Both the position numbers and the translations under genes were made by a program. This document shows positions 1 to 8,198 of a DNA stretch of 19,400 bases, one piece after another; position 1 is the first letter of the stretch, and each line of letters begins with the position of its first letter. Source of the stretch: Scenedesmus sp. ARA3 (taxonomy: Eukaryota; Chlorophyta; Chlorophyceae; Sphaeropleales; Scenedesmaceae); NCBI GenBank assembly GCA_004335835.1, contig RWJK01000505.1:1-19400 (forward strand). Reading direction: 5' to 3'. Below the pieces are notes generated by a model. The model was not told the origin of the DNA and searched no databases. It saw nothing but the letters and a program-made list of their open reading frames with translations.

Positions 1-463
1 AATGGTTTGTGTGTGGTGCGGCGGTGATGGCCTTCTTCTCACTGCATGTACTTGCTTTCTCTGAGCTTCTGACACGCCAGAGCTAGCCGTCTTGCTTTGC
101 AGGAGCTGTGAGTTGCTGTATCGCTGCTGCAATATGTAGTTGTGCGGCCCTTGCAGCAGCCGGCTTGTACTCTGCTCTCTCCTCCCAGTTCGTCGCCTCA
201 GGCCACCGCCTGCCAGGCTGTGTTCTGCTGGTGGGTGTTGTTCTGCGGATTCAGCCCGCCCGCTGCACTGCGTAAAGTGCAGTTTGCTGTCACTGACAAT
301 GTTTACACTAGTCCTACCGTTGTTTAGCATCAACACTGCGTGTGCTGTGACTGACGGCTTTGCCTGCAAGGCCATATGTCAAGTTACACACACAGAGACT
401 TTCTGGGGTGAGTCTCCTTGAGCGACAGCCTGTTTTGCTGAGTCATCTGCGACGTTCCAGGTT

Positions 464-596
464 TTCGGGTGTTCGTTGCAACGTAGTTGCCTGTGCACAC
501 CGTGTAACCCCTCTTCTTCTTTTTCCACACTTCGGGTGTTCGTTGCAACGTAGTTGCCTGTGCACACCGTGTAACCCCTCTTCTGTTTTTCCACAC
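464..596. repeat. two-copy direct tandem repeat, 67-bp unit
   Basis: A unit starting TTCGGGTGTTCGTTGCAACG at 464 recurs at 531. The second copy differs only by about one missing base in the TTCTTC run and by its last bases. The near identity indicates a recent local duplication. It lies in sequence with no recognised gene. Confidence 0.9.
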
Positions 597-1018
597 TTCT
601 GCTTCAGGTTGTGTTGTGCCCTGGCTGGTGCGCATTGCTGTCCGGTACAGTTGCTCTGGGAATCCAGCCTGCGCCATGTACTGCAGGGAGTACAGCTTGC
701 TGCCACTCAGTGACTGGTGCTACTTATACTGTCTTGACCTCCTTGTGCTGTTGACATGTTCTTTGCCGTGTGTTGCGACTGGCGGCCTTTTCTCCAGACT
801 GCATGCCATGCCACGTGCACACGAAGGGGGGCCAGGGGGCCATCTCTCAGGCCCATAGCCAATTGGAAGCCGTTCCTTGTCCTTCTCTTACTTACGCGCG
901 AAGAGCATAGGCTGAAGCAGGCTTCCCTGCTTCTGATGCATAGAATTTGACAGAAGGAAAGTCCGGTTCGAGCCGGTTCGAACCGGTACCGGGGGCCATG
1001 ATCGCGTTGTGCAAGACA

Positions 1019-1175
1019 TCCTGCAGGCGGGAGGCAGGAGCCTGGCCACGAGCCGGTAGCCGTTGGGAGGCATGAGCTGGTTGTGCAGTTGGCGGGGCGC
1101 TAACTTTACAGCCACCACGTTGCTCTACACTGGCTACCGGCTTTTGGCCAGGTTTCTTGCCTCCAACCTGCAGAA
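1019..1175. repeat. imperfect inverted repeat, arms about 44 bp, loop about 70 bp
   Basis: The reverse complement of 1019-1061 aligns with 1132-1175. They share GGCTACCGGCT, then TGGCCAGG, TGCCTCC and CCTGCAG, with about 37 of 45 positions alike and one gap. Most differences are T for C or A for G in the right arm, as expected from deamination of an old copy. This is a fold-back structure, possibly part of a short non-autonomous element. I see no target-site duplication or transposase. Confidence 0.7.
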
Positions 1176-1385
1176 TTGCTGCACGCTGCCTCCATAAAGA
1201 TGCAGCGGATTGTCACATCACCAACTTGAATGCCTTGCTGCATGCGGAACTCCTGTTTAGCCTAGTGGTTTTTCATTTTCATTGATGCAGCCGGTGGATA
1301 CCCACCCCCATGGATACCCTCAGGAGCTTCCCGCGGGGGTTTATGAAAATCCCTAAGATGAGCTGTATATATTTTCTCCCAACCT

Positions 1386-1728
1386 TCATGGGGTTGCTTT
1401 GAATGCTGCAGATGACAGTGGTTCAATCAACTTGTACCCGGCTTGAATTTTTTGCAGCTGTTTCCGCTCTGCTCGAAGAAACATGATCATCTTCATGAAG
1501 CGGCGCGCGGCCTGTGCAGGGGACTCCATTTGCATTTTTCGGTCACCTGCAGACTGGGCGTCTGCCAGGCGAATGCCACGCGCCATGGTGCTTGCCTTTC
1601 AACTGCAAAAACCTCAACAGGTTCTTACAGTCAAATGGCATTTGCAGCACAGTGCATGACATTGGAGTATCAGACTGGGTACTGATGCTTGCTGCCAGAA
1701 CTTGGCGCTCTTTATAATCATTCATCAA
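1386..1728 (-). pseudogene. possible minus-strand coding relic in two overlapping frames
   Basis: On the minus strand, a frame open from 1728 (beginning MMNDYKERQVLAAS) overlaps a second frame ending near 1386 (RFMKMIMFLRAERKQLQKIQ). Their amino-acid composition is mixed and protein-like, unlike the Cys/Leu/Ala-rich shadow frames around. The frame change between them would suit a decayed gene or transposon fragment. I recognise no family, and chance remains quite possible. Confidence 0.2.
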
Positions 1729-2034
1729 GGGTTGTTCCTCCCAGTCCTATGTTGCAGGCATTCGCGTTTGAGGGTTTCTGTCGCGCCAGATTTTGGTGGG
1801 TTGGCATCTGAACAGGGCCTTTGGGGATGCAGTGCTCAAACAATGTAAACTGGTGAAAATAGCTGAAAGTTGCTAAAAATCACAACTTCTGTTCTTCAGC
1901 AGAGCGCGTGTGTAGCGTTGCATACAGTGACTTGCAGATAGCCCCCAGCATGAGTTGGTCCTTGGTGACAAGCTCCGCTGGCTCTGCGCGTGTTCATGCT
2001 ATGGTGTGCAGGTTTGACTGCTCGCCTGCTGCAG

Positions 2035-4134
2035 TGTCGGCTGCCATCAGCGTGTATGCTGACGGCTCGGTGCTGGTGACGCACGGCGGCATAGAGATGG
2101 GCCAAGGCCTCAGCACCAAGGTGAGCAGCACGCCTCTGCATGCCACACAGTGTGTGCATGCACAGCACCACTGTCTCAATGGGAAGCTTATGGCACAGAG
2201 TGTAGCTCCTGGGCAGCTGTTGCAGGCTTTGTGGCAGCGTATCCTTGTGCTTTGAGCGCTGTCCTTGCGTTGCAGCCGCCTTCCCCTGCACTTGTAGTGC
2301 TTGTGATGGCAGCAGCAGATGTACGCTTGGCGGCTTCTACATATCTGCATCTTTCAACTCCAGTATCATTGCCATCTGTGCAAATGCTGACTCATCTAAC
2401 TAACACTACCCCTGCAGGTCAAGCAGGCAGCTGCTGCTGCACTCAGCCAGCTGCTGCCGGAGGAGCAGCGCCCCCTGCCGCTGTCGCTGCTGCGCCTGGC
2501 CCCCAGCAGCAGCGAGGTGGTGCCTGGTGGGGGGCCCTCCTGGAGCAGCACCGCCAGCGAGGGCAACTGCCAGGCGGTGATGAATGCTGCTGCCAAGGTG
2601 GTGGCTCAGATGGCGCCGTACGCAAAGGTGGGCGGTACTGCAGCGGTGACGGCTGTGGCGACAGAGGCAGTGTCTGCAGTCCATGGCACGATGCGCCAAC
2701 CGGCACGTACACATCACCAGCAGTTGATACGTACTGATTGTCCCTCATGTGCTTCCCCTTGCTATCAACATCAGCTTGCGGCTTACCGATGTGTGCGGGT
2801 GACACACAGCGGACACTTCAGATATCAACACCGCTTTCTGCAACACATGCATTGCAGGTGGGAACTGATGGCCTGGCCACCTGACGAGCTACCCTAGCAG
2901 CCATCTGCACACACAGGACACATCACCAACACTCACTGTAACACTCGCTCCAACTTGGACTGTTAAACATGCATTGCAGGTGGGAGTCGATGGCCTGGCC
3001 ACCTGGCGAGCTACCCTAGCAGCCATCTGCAGACACTTGACACATCACCAACGCTCACTCTAACACTCGCTCTAACATGCACTGCAGGTGGGAGCCGATG
3101 GCCTGGCCACCTGGCGAGCTACCCTAGCAGCCATCTGCAGACACGTGACAAATCACCAACCCTCACCGTATCACTCGCTCTAACATGCACTGCAGGTGGG
3201 AGCCGATGGCCTGGCCACCTGGCGAGCTACCCTAGCAGCCATCTGCAGACACGTGACAAATCACCAACCCTCACCGTATCACTCGCTCTAACATGCACTG
3301 CAGGTGGGAGCCGATGGCCTGGCCACCTGGCGAGATACCCTTGCAGCCATCTGCCCTGACGTCGGCTTCGCACCAAACGCTGCCATGCTGTCTGCCTACG
3401 GCTGGTTTGATGGCAGCACCGGCAGCGGCGCCGCCAAGCAGGCTGTGCAGTACAGTGCCTTTGGTGCCGCGCTGAGTGAGGTGGAGCTGGATGTGTTAAC
3501 TGGGGAGCGGCGGGTGGTGGCCAGCAGCATCTTGTATGACTGCGGCTACCCATTGAACCCCGGCATTGATTTGGGGCAGGTGAGCATGAACACATTCCTT
3601 TGTGTGTGTTGCCTGTGTTTGCGGTGATGCAGCACTGGCTGTGATGTTTGGCACGGCTATGCAGCACTGAAGGCGATAGCATCAGTTGTTGCGCGCTGCT
3701 GCTGCCAATCCCCATGCGATAACAATGCATGCCTGTTGATGACTTTTGCTTACGCTGCGGCGCTGCTGTCCTCTGTCTCTCTGCACTGCGTGCAGGTTGA
3801 GGGTGCATTTGTGATGGGCCTAGGGGTCATGCTGAGTGAAGATGTGCAGGTACAACCCACCACAGGCAAGCTGCTCAGCGGTACAACTTGGAAGTACAAG
3901 ATACCTCACTATGACCTCATTCCCAAGAACTTCACAGTGAGCTTCTTGAAAGATGCCCCAAACCCTAGGGGCATTCTCAGCAGTAAGGCCAGTGGCGAGC
4001 CGGCTCTGATGGCCAGCACGAGTGCGCTGATGGCGCTGCAGGCTGCTGCGGGGGCGGCAGCCAGGGAGGTTGCAGGGCTGGCAGGTGCTGCTGCCGGGGT
4101 TACAGCCCAGGCTGGGATGCAGCAACAACAGCAC

Positions 4135-4167
<33 letters not shown>

Positions 4168-4332
4168 AGTAGTGGTACTGAAAGTACTGGAGCATATGGT
4201 GGTGCTGGTGCTGGTGGTGGCTGGTGTGTGCTGTCTGCTCCTGCCACGCCGGTGAAGCTGAAGGCTGCTGTGGGCAGCTTCAGCATTGCTGATGCACTGG
4301 AGGCAGCACTGGCTGCATGTGTTGTAGGCTGA
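2035..4332 (+). CDS. aldehyde oxidase/xanthine dehydrogenase family, C-terminal molybdenum-cofactor domain (5' part not seen)
   Basis: Molybdo-flavoenzyme of the aldehyde oxidase/xanthine dehydrogenase family, which hydroxylates aldehydes or purines with water as oxygen source. Four exons: 2035-2120, 2418-2627, 3304-3579 and 3796-4332, about 368 aa; the last three junctions are in phase 0. Visible motifs are GGIEMGQGLSTK followed by VKQAAAAAL across intron 1 (Mo-cofactor binding), the ASEGNCQAV segment, YDCGYPLNPGIDLGQ, WKYKIP, and SSKASGEPAL, which carries the Glu that serves as catalytic base in the family. APATPVKL near the end matches the family C terminus. The KASGEP and TWKYKIP forms resemble plant-type aldehyde oxidase more than xanthine dehydrogenase. 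A Gln/His-rich insert (4120-4170) precedes the C-terminal motif. Full-length enzymes are about 1,300 aa, and the iron-sulfur, FAD and first Mo domains are not in the window. Either a very long intron lies upstream or this is a partial copy. Confidence 0.85.
2847..3355 (+). repeat. five tandem copies of a splice acceptor plus head of the next exon
   Basis: Within the 676-bp intron 2628-3303, the segment around the true acceptor is repeated. TGCAG followed by GTGGGA..GATGGCCTGGCCACC ends its AG at 2857, 2979, 3087, 3195 and 3303, with spacings of 122, 108, 108 and 108. Each unit holds about 50 bp of intron and about 50 bp matching exon 3 of the aldehyde oxidase (VGADGLATWR.TLAAIC). Only the last copy continues into conserved coding sequence. 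Copies three and four are nearly identical, so the array grew recently by unit duplication. Confidence 0.95.
4140..4167 (+). repeat. CAG microsatellite encoding poly-Gln
   Basis: A run of CAG codons inside the last exon of the aldehyde oxidase gene encodes nine Gln after a Gln/His stretch. It lies in a variable insert between the GEP catalytic segment and the C-terminal APATP motif, so it is probably a surface loop. Confidence 0.85.
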
Positions 4333-4378
4333 CAGGCATGTCCAGCAGGTATTTCCTGCTCAGCAGTGCACAGCTGGC

Positions 4379-4383
4379 TGTAA
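4379..4383 (+). terminator. candidate TGTAA polyadenylation signal for the aldehyde oxidase gene
   Basis: TGTAA lies 47 bp after the stop codon at 4332. TGTAA is the usual chlorophyte poly(A) signal, though such a short 3' UTR is brief for these algae. A pentamer occurs often by chance. Confidence 0.4.
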
Positions 4384-4413
4384 ACTGCAGACTAGAATCC
4401 CTTTTGTTTTCCT

Positions 4414-4722
4414 CTATTTATGCTGTGGTTGTGCAGTGGCGTTTCCCGCTGTGGTAGAGCCGCAGGACGCTTGAGTGAAGTTGCAAGAGAAATTGAACTG
4501 CTGACCTGCCATGTGCAAGATGACATGCGACTCGCCACGAATCTCAGCGGCAGAGAGCCATGCGCGCTACAATTCAGCATGCAAAACAATCACCTTGGTT
4601 TTGCGAAGGTCTACAAAGCAGCCGGCCTTATCACTGTCTAACAGATCTCCCACTAGACCCATGTAACGGACGAACATCTGTTGGGCGGCCCACATCGAGT
4701 GAAAAGGATGCGAACTCTGTTT
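4414..4722 (-). pseudogene. possible minus-strand coding relic interrupted by one TAG
   Basis: One minus-strand frame runs from 4722 to a stop at 4414-4416 and is broken only by TAG at 4567-4569. The first half includes MWAAQQMFVRYMGLVGDLL and CFVDLRKTKVIVLHAEL. The second half includes RAWLSAAEIRGESHVILHMA. Composition is protein-like and the frame is the same on both sides of the stop, so a single C-to-T change in a CAG codon could explain the break. I recognise no family. It could be a gene fragment, a transposon remnant or chance. Confidence 0.3.
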
Positions 4723-4817
4723 TCACAAGCAATTAAATGATTTCAAGGCAGCAGCAGTGCTTCGTCAGCAGTTCTTGCAGCTGTCGTAGTTCAGAGTGAG
4801 AAAAGGAAGCGATAGAC

Positions 4818-6658
4818 ATGCATGCCTACGCCAATCGCCAGAATCATCAGCTACGCTCACGCGCATTGAACTCGGTGCAGCTGCGATGCCGCGGTAGCAG
4901 AGGTCGTCCTTGTCAGACAACAGCAGCAGCAGCAGGTGCTGCAGCAACTCCAGTGCCACCACGGCCCCCACAGAACCGCAAGGTACACATGCCGTCTTCA
5001 ATGATCATCATGGCTAGTTCTTATGCTGTTTGCAGTAGCAGGGCTCTCCCTGCTTCGCAAAATGCCATGAAGAAGCCGGCAATAGCTTCATTAGAAGCAG
5101 CAGAATAGCTTCAGTAGAAGCAGCAGAAGAGCAACACGTGCAGGAAAGCTGACACACCTCGTTTCCTGTATATTTGTGGGGTGCTTTAGCAGCTACGTCT
5201 GCAGCAGATGCATGAAGACACCCACCTGGCCATGCTGGAGCTTGATGCCAGGGTGCTGGACGTGCCTTGGCTGTGGAAGCACACCTACCACTTCAGGTGC
5301 AGATTGTCTAGGGCAAAACGCCGGAACAGCAGCAGCAACGCATGTTTACATCCACGCCGCACATGCTGCCACTGAGCAGTATGCGCTGGTATCGTTGTTG
5401 GTGTGCTGTCTGTAACCTCCTGTATGCTGCTCATCAACCCCCCACCCTCCCATATTCACATACATCCTCACCAAAAGTGCCCACCTGCAGGCACCCGGAG
5501 GACATCAACTTCATTCTCAGCAAGGACGGGCAGCTCTTTGCCAAGTCCAGGCGCGTGGCGCAGAGCCAGGAGTTCCTGGGGCAGGGCCTCTTCTCACAGC
5601 TGGACCGCGACAAGCACGCAGCCATGAGGCAAACCCTCAACCCAGGTGGGCTGTGAAGGAGACACATAGCATGCACATCATATGATCGGCTGATATGAGT
5701 ATGTAGGGTTTGCCGGCGCACACATAACTGGCGCACACATAACAACATGCACATCCCTGTGCACAATCTTCTCAAGCATGCTGGTGTCTTGTTGTAGCAT
5801 GCTGCTGGCAGCTCCGTCTGTGCCAATGTGTTTGTTGTAAGCAGGGATGTGCTTGGGCAACAGGCCTGGTGTTTGAGCACGCCGCATTGAGCTTTCAATG
5901 TATTGACTGTGTGCTGCTGTCATACACGGTGTTGCTTGGTTGACATCAAATTGCCACACACTGCTGCTGCTGCTGTGCTGCAGCCTTCCGCATGGAGTAC
6001 CTGAAGCAGCTGGACAAGTTCTTTGTGTCATCAGCAACGCAGCTGGCTGACATACTGCAGGAGGCTGCAGCAGCAGGCCCTGCAGCTGCTGCCAGCAGCA
6101 GCAGCAGCAGCAGCGCTGGCAGGGCTTTAGACTTCCAGCGCATGTTTCGGCTGATGACGCTTGACAGCATTGGCCTCACTAGCATGCAGCACGACTTTGC
6201 AGCACTGAGCACCTGGCAGCAGCAGCAACTGCAGCAGCAGCAGCAGCAGCAGCCAGGAGCAGAAGATGGCAGCCAGCCGACTGTGCTGATTGAGCGCACG
6301 CTGCAGCACCTGAGCCAGGCGTTCGTGTGGCAGTCGCTGTGCCTGCCAGTGCCACGTGAGTTGCTGGTGCAAGGCTTCACGGTTGCGCAGTGGGACGATG
6401 CACGGCTGCGTTTTTTAGTGACTAATCCGCGCATTGCGTGCCTAGTGTCGGTGCTGTGAACAATGGTGCTGGCAGCTGCGTATTCGGCGGCGGCTGCGAG
6501 TTCAATGTGGTTGTTATGCTGTTCGTGTGCTGCTACCTGCTCTGCTGCTGTGCAGGTGCGTGGCTGCCAGGGTACAGCGATTACATAGCAGCATGCAACA
6601 GGCTCGACAGCATCGTGGCGCAGATACTGATGCAGCGCAGGGCCACAGAAGCAGACAC

Positions 6659-6700
<42 letters not shown>

Positions 6701-7782
6701 CAGCAGGTCCAGCCGAGACATTGTGGGCTACCTGCTGCAGGCACAGCAGCAGCAGGGCCCTGATGTGATAAGCGATGCGGCAATCGGCGATGAAGTGAAG
6801 ACGATGATGTTTGCCGGATCAGACACGTCATCGTTCACACTGGCTATGCTGGCGCACTATCTGGCATTGCACCCAGCAGCAGCAGATAGGGCTACAGCAG
6901 AGGTAGCAGCGCTCTTGCAGGACACTGGCAGGGGCAGGGATGTGTCGCAGCTGCGTGCAGAGGACGCTGCTCAGCTGCCGTTTGTGACGGCCTGCGTGAA
7001 TGAGACGCTGCGCTTGTCACCTGCTGGCCCAGCCATAACACGCACAGCGTTCCAGGTGGGTTCAAGACGGGTGGGGTGCAGCATACTGTCACAATTGCAG
7101 AGATTTGCGATTGGCGCCTTTGCAAGTGTGTGCCTCTGTATGGTCCACGCTAGACAGTGGTCGTGTGATATGAGTGCTGAATGTGTATGTATGATATCTA
7201 TTTGTTATCGTGTGTGCGCGTGCATGCTGGAGGTGTTGGTGGTTGTTTATGCCGCATGAACACACCTTGTAAACCTCCTGTACCATCTATGCTAGAGGTG
7301 TACGCTGCAGTGCCTTGCTGGCGGAGTTGCCGCCCCGGGCCTCAGTGCAACTCACCATCAGGCTACTTGCACCAACACACCAACTTCGACTTGCTGTCTC
7401 TTGGATGCACTTGCAGGACGTCGAGGTTGCAGGCTACCCAGTGCGCAAGGGCCAGGACATTGTGGCAAACCTGTATGCCATGCAGCGGCACCCTGAGATA
7501 TGGCCCCAGCCTGATGCTTGGCTGCCGCAGCGCTGGCTGCCAGAGGGCATTGAGCAGGGCCTAGCACCCAAGGCAAAGAACGCTTTCTTGCCGTTTTCGA
7601 CTGGGGCCCGCAGCTGCATCGGGCGCAGCTATGCTATGCTGCAGATGGTGCTGACAGTAGCAGTGCTGCTGGAGCGCGGCATCAGGTTTAGGTTGGATGG
7701 CGGCAGCAGGGAGCTGCGGCTGGTGAAGGGGCTGAGCATGTACGCTGAAGATGGCGTGTGGCTGGTGCCTACAACTGTGTAA
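4818..7782 (+). CDS. cytochrome P450 monooxygenase, possibly plastid-targeted
   Basis: Haem-thiolate monooxygenase; substrate unknown. Six exons with agreeing phases: 4818-4982, 5205-5296, 5491-5645, 5984-6355, 6556-7055 and 7417-7782, giving 549 aa. Residues 1-55 are rich in Arg, Ser and Ala without acidic residues, like an algal plastid transit peptide. HPEDINFIL at 87-95 starts the recognisable fold. LNPAF at 135-139 closes the C helix, where the usual WxxxR is HxxxR. AGSDTS at 348-353 is the I-helix oxygen-activation motif, ETLR at 411-414 is ExxR, PQRW is the meander, and FSTGARSCIG at 488-497 is the haem loop with Cys495. Poly-Ser and poly-Gln loops (coding 6097-6115, 6222-6252 and 6660-6700) expand the region between helices C and I. 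The stretch before HPEDINF is short for a P450, so exons 1-2 are less certain than exons 3-6. No family number can be assigned by eye. Confidence 0.88.
5081..5126. repeat. two-copy 23-bp tandem repeat in P450 intron 1
   Basis: AATAGCTTCATTAGAAGCAG followed by CAG at 5081-5103 is repeated at 5104-5126 with one mismatch. It lies in the first intron of the P450 model, between donor 4983 and the acceptor near 5204. Confidence 0.85.
6660..6700 (+). repeat. AGC/CAG microsatellite encoding poly-Ser in the P450
   Basis: A run of AGC codons in P450 exon 5 encodes 13 Ser before ISRSSRDIVGYLL. It falls in the loop upstream of the I helix, where P450s tolerate length change. The same repeat read in the next frame gives poly-Gln, used in other genes of the window. 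Confidence 0.9.
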
Positions 7783-8198
7783 ATCAACCTCGAAGCTTTG
7801 AATGGAGTGTGGCACGTGCTGCTCAGCTGTAGTGGCATGTGAGGTGAACATGCTGTCATGACCCGCGTGGATTATGATGCTAAGACACAGCCTTATTGCA
7901 CTTTGGGCACAAATTATACAGCTTGTTTTGTGCAGTTCAAGTTAAATGTAGCGGGCGTTGGTGGCTGCTTGGCGCCACACGGAAAGGGAGGGAAACCACC
8001 GACGCACAGCTTCGGCAGTCATTCAGCACACGCGTCAGACATGTGACTGTTTTGTATCAGTAACATTTGTGCTACGGAAGCAAGTTGCTCAAAGGACGCA
8101 GCTCCTGGCAGTGGCCTAGGACAGTACAGTACTGTGGTGTAGTGCTGCAGCAGGCTCACTCGTGTGCAGCTCATGCTAAGGCTCTAGCAGCCGGCAGG
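7783..8198. other. spacer between P450 and coiled-coil genes
   Basis: This 416-bp stretch must hold the P450 3' UTR and the promoter and 5' leader of the next gene. No TGTAA occurs after the stop, except one overlapping the stop codon itself. The frame of the downstream gene stays open back to about 8067, so a start upstream of 8199 cannot be excluded. Confidence 0.5.

Larger units (their letters stand above)
1..2034. other. region without a recognised gene, upstream of the aldehyde oxidase exons
   Basis: No stretch here reads as an upstream exon of the aldehyde oxidase family: I looked for the iron-sulfur, FAD and early molybdenum-domain motifs and found none. Short open frames on both strands are Cys/Leu-rich and lack motifs. 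The region contains a 67-bp tandem duplication near 464-596, a diverged inverted repeat at 1019-1175, nested palindromes at 973-992 and a possible minus-strand relic at 1386-1728. It may be a long intron of the aldehyde oxidase gene, or the spacer upstream of a truncated copy. The sequence alone does not decide. Confidence 0.5.
4333..4817. other. intergenic region between aldehyde oxidase and P450 genes
   Basis: This 485-bp stretch should contain the 3' end of the aldehyde oxidase transcript and the promoter and 5' UTR of the P450 gene. No TATA box is evident close to 4818. It also contains the minus-strand relic described at 4414-4722. Confidence 0.5.

Noticed and set aside
963..986. GGTTCGAGCC/GGTTCGAACC resembling the B box of a tRNA gene
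   Set aside because: No A box, acceptor stem or anticodon arm can be folded around it. The motif is explained by the palindrome.
2847..3355. Regular repeats resembling a CRISPR array
   Set aside because: The units are about 108 bp, are near identical along their whole length with no unique spacers, and match the following exon of a eukaryotic gene.
5946..6434. Minus-strand poly-Cys/Leu frame that looks like a membrane protein
   Set aside because: It is the complement of CAG runs in P450 exon 4 and has no independent support.
6438..7259. Open frame of 273 codons as a separate gene
   Set aside because: It is P450 exon 5 (6556-7055) with read-through into both flanking introns.
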